A DNA stretch of 64,000 nucleotides from Erigeron canadensis (taxonomy: Eukaryota; Streptophyta; Magnoliopsida; Asterales; Asteraceae). Each line of letters opens with the position of its first letter. Position 1 is the stretch's first letter. Of this stretch, positions 12,701 through 24,530 are shown in pieces. Under the pieces are notes generated by a model, which was not told where the DNA came from, did no database searches, and saw only the letters and a list, made by a program, of their open reading frames with translations. The stretch is from NCBI RefSeq assembly GCF_010389155.1, contig NC_057761.1, positions 54,806,587 through 54,870,586 of the forward strand. Direction: 5' to 3'. A program made the translations under genes and the position numbers.

Positions 12701-13620
12701 AATTACTACTGTAGTTCGTTAGGACATCACATGCATATAAATATTGTATATCAAACACGATATATGCAATATATGTTTCCTAACAAGAGTTCTCTACTCC
12801 TGCTTTGGGCAAAAATCTTGGGTTGGCCATGGAAATGGTAGGAACCAGCCACGAGCAAAAAGAAAACCCGGGTTAGGCTAGGCTAGTACACCTGAGTAAA
12901 AAAAACAATGGGTCCGGATAACCCGAACACGGAAAACCTTGTCCGTTTTAGTATTATGCTGTGTCCGAAAGGAATTTGAATGATTGCCTAACAAATCCTA
13001 AGTACAGTACTTATTAAAAACATCATTATTTGTTTAATCAAATAAAGGAATCTAATTGATTGCCTGACATATATATTCAAATTCTAGTTTTGCCAGACTA
13101 CTCTATTATAATATTGAAATGAATATTAAAATTAAAATAATCCTTAAGAACTACTGGTATTATTTGAGTAACTAATATATTGAGTAACTAAACAAACTTA
13201 CCTAATAATCATAAAGCACACATATACTATACATACATATAAATAAATAAAGTACTCCTACCTTATAATTTCTGGTAATCCACACACGTTGTGCAAAGGG
13301 ACACTGGAAGTTGGTATATAACCTTCAATCATCAAATAAACAAAAACAAACATATATCAAAATTCGATCACAGATAACTAATCTTTATATATACATAATA
13401 TACGATATACATACCTAGTTGTTCCATCAAAGAGAGGAGGTGGTTCAGAAGAAGCATCCAACACTGGTGGACGAACCTCTATTACACTTCTGCAAAATTA
13501 CAGCTGTAGTATTAATCTAAAGTTTATCATTATTATTATTATTATAGATTAAAATAATTCATTTTAAAAAGTATATATTAAAAGATTAAAAAAAAAAAAG
13601 CGTTCTTACGAAGCAGGCAT
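9788..13620 (-). CDS. GSTL: Glutathione S-transferase, lambda class, ten exons
   Basis: Exons in transcript order: 13620-13610, 13489-13415, 13322-13262, 12103-12017, 11565-11467, 11362-11260, 10668-10595, 10481-10374, 10083-10003, 9796-9788. They join in frame to 235 residues, close to the ~237 usual for the class. The N-terminal thioredoxin fold carries CPFAQRVW with the catalytic cysteine C36 in place of the Ser/Tyr of other GSTs, which marks lambda enzymes (thiol transferase/deglutathionylation, for example of oxidised flavonols). NKVPALEH (glutathione-binding cis-Pro loop) and GESLDL follow. The helical C-domain ends ADPEYYVPLYKKR. The first exon is only 11 nt and the last encodes two residues plus stop, so gene finders could miss both. 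No transit peptide is evident. I remember Arabidopsis GSTL1/GSTL3 at At5g02780/At5g02790. Confidence 0.93.
10725..11215. repeat. GGGTAACAGGTCAAA-type dispersed repeat in GSTL intron 6
   Basis: The block GGGTAACAGGTCAAAAAGGG occurs near 10748 and again near 10834, and opposite-facing relatives (TTTGACATGTTGCC, TTTAACCCATTTGAC) occur near 11100-11150. Similar wording recurs near 48230. This looks like an old transposon with inverted subterminal repeats inside the intron. The ends are not resolved. Confidence 0.35.
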
Positions 13621-14566
13621 TATGAGTTGTGAGATTGATTGTTCAAGAAATTAATGGATGTTAACAGATAACAACGGTGTGATCAGTAAAGTAGTACTCG
13701 TCGAAGATATAGAGAGAGTTATTATGACTTTATGAGGGATGGGGTTAATGTATATATTGCGTCATCACTTACGCTTTTTGGTGTCAAAAAAATCAAAACT
13801 ATAGTGACGAATTCATGATGTTGTATTGTTGTTAAGTTTTGAATAGAGACAAGCCCCTTTCGGAAGCTTCTGCGTTCGAATCTAATTCCGTCCAGATACA
13901 TCCGGAAAATCTATGGAGATAATTAAATGGGTACTGTTGGTTATTAAGTACTGAAAAATAATACGTTTGATAGGATGAAGGGTATAAAATAAATTAGGTA
14001 TGTTGTTACATGTTAGATATCTCCTGCCGATCATATTTTTCAACTTTTTTTAGGTTTTTTTTATTGGGTTTTGCTATACATTAGATAGTTATACACTTAC
14101 TATAAAAATCATAAGTAGACTTTTGATATTGAAACGTATAACTTTTTTATACATGTTAATTGAAACCACATTTTTCTTTCTTTTTTATATGCAAAAATAT
14201 ATAGCTTTGATTATTTAATGAACAAAACATTAAATGCCTTCACTTTGGTTTAAGACAATTTGGTTCGGAAAAATGTTAACTAGTTATTATGGTAAATAAT
14301 TGACAACATGTGACATGTCGGGTTTAGGTAATCCTGACATTGGATATGGGTTTTGCTTTTAAAATATATCTATTGGGTTTATGTGTTTCCACTTAAGGAA
14401 CGAGCATCACTGTTTAGTCTAAACAATATTTTGTAAATACAATACAAATCAATACTATACACAAATCTTTATTCACATACTATATTATATTGATAATTAA
14501 TCTTTACTCACATACTATATAATTTTGATATCTTTAACACACATATGCATAATGTAATTCACCATA
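13621..14566. other. GSTL promoter region
   Basis: Sequence 5' of GSTL on the minus strand. A TATA-like stretch lies near 13750-13760, about 130 bp upstream of the start codon. No other gene is visible. Confidence 0.4.
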
Positions 14567-15578
14567 CTAGTATTTTACCCGCAATTCGCTGCGAATGTTG
14601 ACGTGCTAACAAAAAATGACTTTTTGGAGAACTTCCAGCTATCAAGGAGACGAAAAGCTCTGTGAAGTAAAAGAAAAAAAGGTCGCCGATTGCTACTAAG
14701 AACCTAACAGAACTTTTCAAAATTGAAAAACATGGTTTAAGTGGACTTGGTTTAATGTCGACCTGCTAACAAAAAATGAACATGGTTTAAGTGGACTTAG
14801 CTTTTTACGTATCAAATTATAAGTTTTGTTTGATGATAGCTACAAAAAAAAAAGTATATTATTGATTAATCACATTACCAAATTATAGATTTTGTTGGAT
14901 GATAGTTACAAAATTATAGTTTTGATTATACAACCCCCAACTTTACAGTTACAACACGATAATATAAGTTTATCTAAACGTTTGATTGTTTGGTTGATAG
15001 TTTGTCAAGAATTTCATTATTTAAGTAGATGAATATGTTGATGGTTTTTCAAATGTATATAAAAAAAAGTAAAATTACATAAAAGAATAATAGATAAATC
15101 AATTTATACTTGGACTTTAGATGTTAGATAAATCAATTGTACTTGGACTTTATTAATAACATCATGCTGTAAATTATAAAGTTTAACATATAGTTTTTGA
15201 TGTTGGAAATAGATAATTATAGTAACAATACACATAATGATATATACTTTTATATAAGTGTTTTAACTATAATTATAGTAACAATATATGTAATGAGAAA
15301 TCTTAGTCCATATATTAACTAATTATAAGATTTGTTTATGACATCTAGAATTCTAGATATAAATTCAAATGACACTTATCACTTAAATAAAGTGTAATGT
15401 GCCGATTAAATGATATTACAATTCTATTTTAGTACTGTTTGAATTTTGGTTCAGGTTTGTATGTACTCTTGGGCATGTCCAAGTTGATTTTATTGTATAT
15501 TTGTAAATTTTGGATAGTAATATAATTCATACTTTCACTAAAAAAAATAAAATCTATTTAAGCATATTAGTAGATAGA
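14567..15578 (-). mobile_element. Non-autonomous Helitron candidate (minus orientation)
   Basis: On the minus strand the element would begin TCTATCTACTAATATG at 15578 and end with a short GC-rich hairpin region (GCGAATTGCGGG) followed by CTAG and a host T at 14567/14566. The same 5' TCTAT.. and 3' GCGGGTAAAA..CTAG|T design recurs in four other places in this window. No Rep/helicase frame is present. The 3' end is clear; the 5' end is approximate. Confidence 0.45.
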
Positions 15579-17111
15579 TAGGGTATTGTGTGTGTTCGGT
15601 TCCTAAACGAATTTGATGTTACAATAGAGATTAGAAAGAGAAAAAGATATTTAAAAAAAAAAGGCGTTTAAACCGTAGATAAAATACCTTGCTACTTGCT
15701 AGGAACTATCATTGCAAGAAGGGAATGATATTGCTACCATAACGTTTAATAAATTACAACATTACCTACATTATGCAGTGTATATTGTACAATGCAATTT
15801 GTATATATTGTAGATAGTTAATTTATGTTGTAAAAATATTTTTTTTTACCAGAAACATTTGTCCCGAATTCGCCCCACTAGATCTAATATGGAATTCTAG
15901 ACGAACATTTTAGTAACCAAACCACATGTATTTACTGGAGGTTTGGAGCACACTGGTCTTATTCTTAGATTACTTATTCATGGAAAGCAACTTGACTAAC
16001 TTATTAATTTTTATTTAGCAGCAAATTTGGGCACACGCCAAATGTATTTATTTTCTTTTGACTTGAATAATATACAGGATGAAAACTATTTAAATAGAAA
16101 GAATCATGCGAACCTCTAAATTATGATTTAATGTTCATGTGTAAATAGTATATGTGAACAAATTGGTTCACATACAGATATATCAATTTATGCTTAATAC
16201 TACTAATGTTCATGTGTTAACGGATATCAACCTTACCCATAATTCATATACCCAATTCCTGTTCTCACATCAATATTTGAAGTCAAGTTCTCAATGTCTC
16301 AAATTATTCAAAATATCAATCCATCTATAGATGAATTGGTGAAACTAAAATAATTTGTCACGAACCAAACACATTACTTGTGGAAGTAACAAGATCGACT
16401 CGATATATGTCCAAAACGTCAGAACTCAGAATAGCCTTAGATTAGCTTGACCCGAGGCTAGTTGACCTATTACCCTATGAACATTTGTAATTAAATAAAG
16501 ATTTAACTCAAAAGAGAACATGCTATATGGTTTGAAAATCATGAAAAAAAATATAACTCGGACATTCAAAAATCAAAACTAAGAAATTAAGAATCATTCT
16601 GTTCCAACTTGGGTCACTATTTAAAAAAAAAAAAACTAAAAACAAAAAAAAAAGTTGATAAACCTACAATACCCATTTGAATAGATACTAAAAAACTACC
16701 CTTTTCAACCCCGAACCTGTTTGGCTGTTTTGAACCGAAGCTTGACTAGCCATCTTGCCATCCAAGCTCAGGGAGCATGGTAACATGGCTTTGTGAGCTA
16801 GTATGGTGAGACACTGCAGTAAACTTGCTTGGGTTAGCAATTAGCACTTAGCACAGCCTACAAGGTGTCAGTCCATAAACATGCAAGTAATATTCGATAA
16901 CCATAAGACAAAACAAAAACTGAAACCAGACGCACGATGCTTTGTGTCTCTGCCATAAGTGGCTGTAACGGAGCAAGCTAGGTGTAATACTACTTCAAGG
17001 GTTGTCCTACAGTAGGTAGACAGAGGAAGATGTGATGCTTTATTAGTATTAATCTTAGAAATAAGGTCTATCAGAATTCAAAAGCGAGTACTACATTAAA
17101 TTTCATAAGAA
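15579..17111. other. Spacer and 3' flank of RabGGTase beta
   Basis: AT-rich sequence with poly-A/T tracts and no frame with a recognisable domain. The part nearest 17111 is expected to hold the 3' UTR of the next gene. Confidence 0.45.
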
Positions 17112-18050
17112 TCAACGAAGGAAAATACTATTAACAACATCAACAGGCAACGCGTAAGCTGGATCAATAGCCTTTAATCCTGGATACTCGAGAAGTGAAA
17201 GACCAGCAACTCCAAAATAAGTGTGGAAAACATCAACAGCATCATCTGGCCTATCTGAAATCCCTCCATTCTCCTTATCCTGACAGTCCAAAATAAACTT
17301 AACAAGTTTTTCTTTATCAATCCAATGAACTCTATCGATCATTATCAAACTGGATAAGACCCACCACGAGTAGCAAACGTCTGGAAGCTTCTCAGGCCGG
17401 CCATTTAGACCCCCAGATTTAGTTTGCCTTTCACATAACCACCATCCTAAAAGATCCTTATCAACATAATGTAACGAACCTGTTATTGCAAGTGCCCCAA
17501 TGCAACAAAATATTTGACCCGCATGAGATTCAGCACCGGGGGTGCACCCAAACCCACCATCATGATTCTTGCAACTAACAATGTACTTTACAGCCTTTTC
17601 AACATTAATTTTATCTAAACGTTGTAGTAGTGCAAGAGAGCATATAGCAACATAGGAAAACCTAGTATCTATTTCACCCCATTTGTCTCCTGAAAAAGAA
17701 CCATCTTCTTTTTGTAGGCTAGCTACGTAATTTGCCACTTTATCAACATCAACTTTTTCTATCTTGTGAAATAGTGCTAAAATTTGAATAGCACTAAGAG
17801 TGTAGAGTAGATGTGGGTCATGCCCCTCATTGCCACCAAAACCACCAGATTCGTCTTGGCAACTCATGACCCATGAAATAACCGCTTCTTGGTCCACAGC
17901 TTTAAGGTTACCTAGAATGTCGAGTGTAGTTAATCCCCAATATGCACCATTCATTCTGAGATGCTCCACTAGGACAGACTCGATATCGTCTTTCTTCCTT
18001 TCTACTTTTAAGATGTACGCGGCATGCTTTTCAGCTGCTAGCTCTCCCAT
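17112..18050 (-). CDS. RGTB: Rab geranylgeranyltransferase (type II) beta subunit
   Basis: 312 residues in one uninterrupted exon. The protein is the catalytic beta subunit that, with RGTA and the Rab escort protein, attaches geranylgeranyl groups to C-terminal cysteines of Rab GTPases in the cytosol. Five prenyltransferase QW-type repeats are visible, each with GG[FL]: around residues 69, 117, 165, 213 and 262. The zinc ligands are D224 and C226 (LPDVCYSWW) and H276 (DVFHTYFG). The frame stays open for 35 more codons upstream, but those residues are low-complexity and a splice acceptor (TATTACAG|A) lies directly before the MGEL methionine. MGELAAEKH therefore fits as the true start, with the upstream part being intron. 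Family length is about 310-320. I recall two Arabidopsis homologues, At5g12210 and At3g12070. Confidence 0.92.
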   Translation of the reverse strand: MGELAAEKHAAYILKVERKKDDIESVLVEHLRMNGAYWGLTTLDILGNLKAVDQEAVISWVMSCQDESGGFGGNEGHDPHLLYTLSAIQILALFHKIEKVDVDKVANYVASLQKEDGSFSGDKWGEIDTRFSYVAICSLALLQRLDKINVEKAVKYIVSCKNHDGGFGCTPGAESHAGQIFCCIGALAITGSLHYVDKDLLGWWLCERQTKSGGLNGRPEKLPDVCYSWWVLSSLIMIDRVHWIDKEKLVKFILDCQDKENGGISDRPDDAVDVFHTYFGVAGLSLLEYPGLKAIDPAYALPVDVVNSIFLR

Positions 18051-18051
18051 T

Positions 18052-19460
18052 CTGTAATATATATGGCATGAGAGGATAATATAAGAAGAATGTATATATA
18101 TATATATGTAACAGGTTATAGAAATTACAAAGCAATAGAAGAACCTGGGAAACACTTAATATCAGAAGCATAAAGTCGCTTGGTTTCTATGAGACTGGAA
18201 ACTAAAGAAAACGTCAAGCTAAACTAACGTCAACAAATGAGAAATTAGTAAATATCAAAACTCAATAGCATAAAAGGTTCAATGAATCTCAAAGCTTTTT
18301 CCTACATTTTATCCCAAAGTGAAGCTTATTATAGAATTTTCTTTTTCTTGTCTCAAGAATACTGAAATATCAGCAATACTTTTACCTCCCCTTCTCAAAT
18401 TCCCAAGGCTGTAGACATTTATTTCACTATTGTTCGTTGCTTTACTTAGTTTAGAAACCTTAACAATTACACCATGATTCATACCCAGACTTTAAACAGA
18501 CTACATCAAATGTAGTTTGCGCCCTCCATCAAATACCCACATATGATCTCAAATTTTACCGAATTGAACCACGGTATAAGTGTAACTCAATTCACTTGAT
18601 ATTTTGAAAACACAATCGCCACAACTAAATCTATAATTAACTTGAATCGTCTCTAATTAAACAGCATCTAACATGATAACACAATCTCCACAACTCTCAA
18701 ATCTAAGAAATCAATGACATCAATGTACAATTGGTGAGTTCAAATGTATATGAAACATTAATGAACCAATATGAATTAGATCTTGATAAAATTTAAACTG
18801 GTGGTTCATGATCCAGTTCAATCCCTATAAAACTTTAAACTTTTCACTTAAATTGATGTCAAGACCTCAATGTCCTTTGAGTTTCGACAGTAAACCTGAT
18901 TAAGTTTGCGAGCCTCAGCCTAATCGAGTGTAAACAAGCCTTTTATTTACTTGTATCATAAAGCTAATTAGTAATAGTATAGTCCATAGTTACATATTGG
19001 ATAGTATTGTATATATTTATGAATGATGAATTGTATTACTCAAAAATCAACCTTGCAACATTCGTTTACAATTAACCTTGCCTAAAAACAGTACAAAAAA
19101 AAATAATAATAAATAACTAACAGTAAATTTATTTACAAGATGACCATAGCACGAGTTCGTTAGGATCGACATGATCCGAGCTCATATTTGCCTTCTCTAA
19201 AACTAAACGAGCCAATCTCAAGCTTCCACTAGGCTCATCTATACTGGCTACTGATAATTTCAACCTAATCAGGGAAAACCTAATTCGTTATAAAATATAA
19301 CGTTGATTAATTTAAGTGAAAGAATACACAATCCAAGAAGTATACATCAGATCAAGCAACCATCTCAATATTTGGCATTTTCACAAACACTTGGTGTGCA
19401 TCATATGAGATGACCGAATAATACATCAAACAATTAATACATCTAACCCTACTAGCTTTA

Positions 19461-19513
<53 letters not shown>

Positions 19514-19594
19514 CATAAATTGAAGAACAAGATCCAGAATGGACAGCAGTATAGGCTCTACTAAACACACACACACACATAACAGCAAACTTAC
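18052..19594 (-). other. Predicted 5' UTR intron of RGTB
   Basis: Bounded on the minus strand by a donor CAT|GTAAGTTT at 19595/19594 and the acceptor ACAG at 18053-18052, one base before the start codon. A TC/CA-rich leader sits upstream at about 19595-19700, as expected for a 5' UTR exon. It contains a (TA)n tract at 19464-19509 and a short CA run at about 19563-19580. Inferred from splice signals only. Confidence 0.55.
19464..19509. repeat. (TA)n microsatellite
   Basis: Perfect TA dinucleotide run of about 23 units. Similar perfect or near-perfect runs occur at 20793-20819, 24481-24526, 39181-39214, 56255-56297, 59036-59101 and 59862-59894. Most abut transposon ends. Confidence 0.9.
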
Positions 19595-19855
19595 ATGATC
19601 GTATCGAGGGATTCTAAAAAGAATTGACAGCAGGTAGTGCTTGAAAGTGCGATGTGATGACTTGATAACTTAAATTGAAAGAAAACTGAGAATTATGTTA
19701 CTCTCTGCGTTCCTCCCCCTTTTTGTTGCTGCGAGTTATGACTATTATCGCACCTAGAAAGCCCAATGATTAAATTATGTGGTAGTGGGCTTCTGGGCCT
19801 TTGTTTTCAGCTGGAGTACTAAAAGTGGAAAAAGAACCACACAAGTATATGTTAA

Positions 19856-20792
19856 GGGGGAGAAGTGTAAGTTGGCAAATTGGCTAAATTGGCAAAAATT
19901 AAACCAATAAGTAGATGCCAAGTGTAGTAGCCAAAAACTAGTCAATACTAGCCGAAATCTTGCCAATTTTGTGGGTATAGTGCTAAAACTTGCCAATTTG
20001 TTAATTTCAAAAACTTACAAAACACACCCTAAACTTTTATTAAATTTAAAAAACAATACAAATACAAATTAAAACTAGGATTAAAAACAATACAACTAGA
20101 AAACAAATAAGAAACTAAAACAAGTTATCACATGGCCATCCGTATTTTTCGGCGATGTCGCGTTTGCGTTGCAATTGTATGCTACGCATGGGCTCGACCA
20201 AGTGTTCGTGAGGTGCACCAAAGATTTGGAGGTCTAGTTCCATCGTCTTTTGGGGTTGAAACTCGAGTTGGGATCGTAGCAATGCCCGTGCAAGGTTTTC
20301 ACGTTCGAGGGTGCCTTCCCTCTTCCTTTGGCGTGCAATACTCACCTCCCTATACTCCTCAACCGTACCAAGCAAGCCTTCTTTGCTTTTGGCCGAACTT
20401 GTGGCCTTGCTACGTGATTTTCGAGCAAATGAAGGCATCGAGTCCTCATTCAAATCGGGAACTCGAGTGTAGTGGCTCGAAGACTCATCGGTTCGAGCCC
20501 TTTTCTCACTCCCGCTAGTATCTTCGGTGCGAGGAGTGCCGACCGTAGGAGTATTAGGGTCGGTCGAAGTAGGAGTAGTACCAAAACCACTCGCCGGTGG
20601 AACATACGCAAACTTGTCATGTTCCTTCACAACTTTCCAAGCAAGAATATGCTTGAATCCTTTGTTCTTTTTGCGTTTCGCCCACTCTTCCAAACTCTCG
20701 GACAAGATTGTCTCATCATTGGCACTGCTAGCCCATCTATGTTTCTACAAACACATAAAAATAACATATATATATAAAACATAGAACAAAAG

Positions 20793-20823
<31 letters not shown>

Positions 20824-21857
20824 CGTAGAACAAAAATATATATATATATATATGGGAAAAAAATTAACCGTTTGATTGTAGATGCCGCTAAACTCGTTCA
20901 ATAGTGGTTGCATTTTCTTTCACTTTGTGTTCAATTGATGGTATGTTTGTTGATGTTTTTTTTTGTTTGGAAGAATCCTATTCCAAAAGTATGCAAGAAT
21001 CCTATTCCAAAAGGATTCATATCTTTGTTGATCGCCGGTGGCGGGATCCGTAGAGATATGAAAATAAGCTTGGGCCAACAATTATTTATCTTCGACACTC
21101 CACGTGATCGGGGGTGCTCTCGTGGAGGTGGAGATTTTTTCCCCCTTCCCACGACCGGGTGCAGGTGGCACCTCCACCTCCTCGCTAGAGGTGTCGCGCA
21201 CATCGTCAAATGCCTCGTCGGGTTGTTCTTGGACATCATCATCGTCTTCAACAAAAGTGATCGTGGGTTCAGTGGGTCTCGTGGGTTGGGAAGGAAGTTC
21301 AAAGCGGCACATGTCGACTTGGACGGGGAACCCATCGCTTAACAATTGAGAGAAGTCGTGGTCAAGGTTTTGGGTTTCGTTTTGATGTTGGCTAGAAGAA
21401 CCGCCGAAATCACGGTTTTGGTATTGGTTTGAAGAACCGCCGAATTCAATGTCTTGTTCGACGGGCCGAGGAAGTTGAAACGGGAGTTGATTTCTTGGTG
21501 CTCGGTATTTTTTGGATGATTTTCTTGTGGAATCATTTTGAAGATAATATGTGAAAGAGATGAGATATATGGAGAGTATAAGTAAAAATTTTAGTAGTGG
21601 AAATGAAAGTATATGTGTTGTATATATAGTAAATAAGGTAGGGGTAAGTTTGTAAATTTTTTATAAAAAAAACGGTCACTTTGACCAAAATTTAAAAAAA
21701 AAAAAACGCTCCCAACGTTCACATGTCTATGCCCAACGTTCACTTGCATCGGCCAAAACTAGCCGATGGAACTAGCCAAACTTGCCGAGCCAGATGCTAT
21801 AGTGTAGCCGATTTGCCAATTTTTGCCGATGAAACAAGCCGACTACACCTCTCCCCC
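19856..21857 (-). mobile_element. PIF/Harbinger element carrying only ORF1, degenerate
   Basis: The ends are inverted repeats: GGGGGAGAAGTGTAAGTTGG on the left and GGGGGAGAGGTGTAGTCGGC read inward on the right. The element is flanked by TAA at 19853-19855 and 21858-21860, the 3-bp duplication typical of PIF/Harbinger. The interior holds a minus-strand Myb/NAM-associated ORF1 (see next entry) but no DDE transposase. The left end lies only about 150 bp upstream of the predicted RGTB leader, so the element occupies that promoter. Confidence 0.85.
20115..21535 (-). pseudogene. Harbinger ORF1 (Myb-like/NAM-associated protein), broken
   Basis: The frame reads continuously from about 21535 with an N-terminal Q/N-rich part (FQLPRPVEQD, DFSQLLSDGF), an acidic stretch (VEDDDD) and the start of the Myb/SANT-like domain (ITWSVEDK at about 21085). 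It then meets TAA exactly where the domain should continue; after it come LLAQAYFHISTDPATGD and WNRIL. A short internal duplication repeats the FWNRIL segment. The second part, 20115-20705 (196 codons, ending WPCDNLF), has WAKRKKNKGFKHILAW and a basic/coiled C-terminus, the NAM-associated region that databases often mislabel glutathione S-transferase T3-like. There is no in-frame Met at the N-terminus. The protein is non-functional as it stands. Confidence 0.75.
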
Positions 21858-23394
21858 TAAGATTTGTTGTGTGCGTCATCGTATTCCCAACAAAAGAAAA
21901 GTGAAAAACCATGAAGCAAAATAGAGATTGAGAATTTAAAGGCAATGTTTTATAAACCTGTATTTTGGTCATAGCAATGTGGTGATTTTTTCTGGTATTA
22001 TCAATATTATCGGAAGTTCGACTAATTTAATTTATTTAACTTTTTTTTATAAAATTTTTCAAAACTTGTTACAATTTAACGAAAATAGTCAAAATACAAT
22101 TATAACTCATTCAAAAATAATAACAAATAGATTTTTATAACAAAATATAAGTTTTAAATTTCACAAATAACAAAAAATAACATTAAAGTATCATAAAAAT
22201 AATATTAAAAAAATTCAAAAAAAAAAAGAAAATATCAGCCGTTATTGAAGAGTGAAAATACCGGCAAACTACCAGGATATTTACCGAGTACCATCTGGTA
22301 CCGATGTTATCAGTAATAGCGGTCCGTATATACTAGTAGGGCAATATTTAAATCATTGGATGGCTTGGCATGGCATGATTGGCTAGTCAAAGTCAAAAAT
22401 GAAAATGAGTTTTGGTCTTTTGATCCGCTATGAGTGTCCCTCCAGCCGATTAATTAACAAAAACCAAATCAAAAATGAATCATGGCGGGCAGTATGTAGT
22501 TGCCGTTGAGCTTGTCAAAAAAAATAAATGACATGCTTTTCGACTTGGGCTTTCAACCGAACAAGACTTCAAGCACTTCACTCATATGTATCTAAAAGCA
22601 CAATATTAATCATCAAAACGTCACTTAAGCTTCAAATTGTCATGTCTTCAAATAATGTTTACACAAAAGCTTATCCAAATACTAAGCAACCATTTTAAAA
22701 CAAATATTGACTTAAAAATACATATAAATCAAGGACGTTAGTCATTAAAATCATAACGCAAACATGTATAATTTGACTAGCATACAAAGTAACTACAAAC
22801 CCTTAGGGTTATATTTAACAAAACCCGGCCTTAAACGTTTTTTTTTTAAGACATAATATTCTACTTTTATTCCATCTATAACATTAATTTTAATGCCTAA
22901 AATTGAATTGAAGACTTCATGAAGATACTCGAAAACATTCATTTTAAACATTTAAAAAGAGACATGATAGCATTGTAGGAATACACACAAATATGTTTCA
23001 GAGTAACGAATTATTAACGCATATTATTACGTTTATTGGCATATTCCACAGCTATCAATACGCCCAAATGATAATAAAAAGCGTTCGAATTGGTAATATT
23101 CAACTTCTGCCGAATGTTAGCTTCTCAAAATCTTGTGTGTGTGGGTTGCATTAGGGATATTTTTATATACATATACATATTGCATTGATGCTTTGCCAAC
23201 ATTTTGGTTGACATTGTCGCCTATGTTTCTTGTATTTTGTGAATGTAGTTTCTCCTTTTTACTTCAGTGCTTTCAAACACGATTATAATGGTATCCTTGT
23301 TTATTTTTATTATTATTTTGCTTGTTATATGCGTTGTATATTTCTGATTAGACCTTAATGAACTAGTTTTTTTTTCTCGGGAGACATTACGTAA
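21858..23394. other. Gene-free sequence
   Basis: AT-rich. Simple A-rich stretches lie around 22080-22240. No gene or defined transposon end is recognised. Confidence 0.4.
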
Positions 23395-24065
23395 TATCTA
23401 CACATGTGGCAAAAGTTTTATTATATGAAACTTGCGTGATAAAAGTTTATATGTGGTAAAAAGTAAATAAAATGAAACTTTGGTGGTTGAAGTTGAAAAT
23501 TTTATGTGGAAAAAAGTTAAAAATATGAAACTTTGTTGACTAAGGGAAAAAAATCTAAAAGTCATGTGGTCAAAAGTAAGGAAAGAGAAATTTTCTTGAT
23601 AAAAGTTATAAAATTGAAAGTTTTGTCGCGAAAACTTTATGGTAAAAAGTAAATAATATGAAACTTTGGTAACCGAAAATACTTAAAGCTATATGGTATA
23701 AGGTTAAGAATGGTAAAAAGTGAAGAAAATGAAGCATTCATGTTGATCAAAGTTATGTGCAAAAACAAAGTATAACGAAACTTTCGTGACAAAAGTTAAA
23801 AAACCGAAAGTTATGTGGTAAAATTTAACAAATGTTATGTGGTAAAAAGTAAGCAAATGAAATTTTCGTGGCAAAAGTTAGAAAAATAAAAGTATAAGAG
23901 CTAGATCAATAAAACAAAACTTTCGTGCGAAAAATAGAATAAACGAAACTGAAGTGTCAAAAAAATAAAAAGGCGGAAATTTTAATATATTTATGTGATA
24001 AAAAGTAAAGAATGAATCTTTCATGGCAAAAATTAGAAAAACGAAAATCAATTAAAAAACGAATT
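23395..24065. repeat. Degenerate tandem repeat array
   Basis: A loose unit built on GTGGTAAAAAGTAA, then ATGAAACTTT, then CGTGGCAAAAGTTA recurs about a dozen times over 670 bp with variable spacing and many substitutions. All copies face the same way. It has no coding potential and looks like an old minisatellite expanded and then diverged. Confidence 0.65.
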
Positions 24066-24138
24066 TATAAAAAAAATAAAAATTCAAGCAAGCTGTTGAG
24101 CCTGCCTAGTTGCTCTACTGTTCCTATGCAGACTCTAA

Positions 24139-24423
24139 GGTCGCGTTTGGTTCGCAGATTCTAATGGAATTTGATGGAATTGAATTCCATTCCTTAGTGC
24201 GTTTGGTTGCTCAATGATGAAGGAATATCATTCCGTTGGAATGTCAACATTCCTTCATTTGATGGAATCTCCATTCCATGAGGATGGGGAAGGAATCTCA
24301 TTCCGTCTCTCCCTTAAATCTTTAAAAAATGAAAAACATTCCATCAAATTCCATTCCATCAGATTCCAATTCCTTCAATAGATTCCATTCCATCCAAAAA
24401 CATTCCGTGAACCAAACGCGCCC
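24139..24423. mobile_element. Tourist-like MITE with TAA target-site duplication
   Basis: 285 bp with inverted ends: GGTCGCGTTTGGTTCGCAGA on the left and GGGCGCGTTTGGTTCACGGA read inward on the right. It is filled with GGAATTTGATGGAAT/ATTCCATCAAATTCC words. TAA flanks both sides (24136-24138, 24424-24426). The neighbouring sequence at about 24450-24480 is a second copy of the flank without the insertion, which confirms the duplicated TAA. Confidence 0.88.
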
Positions 24424-24426
24424 TAA

Positions 24427-24477
24427 ATGTAATAAATATATATATATATTCTACTGTTCTTATGCAGTCTCTAAATG

Positions 24478-24530
<53 letters not shown>

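Noticed and set aside
20908..21349. Plus-strand frames of 80-144 codons in the Harbinger element
   Set aside because: Antisense to ORF1, which is the recognisable family sequence.
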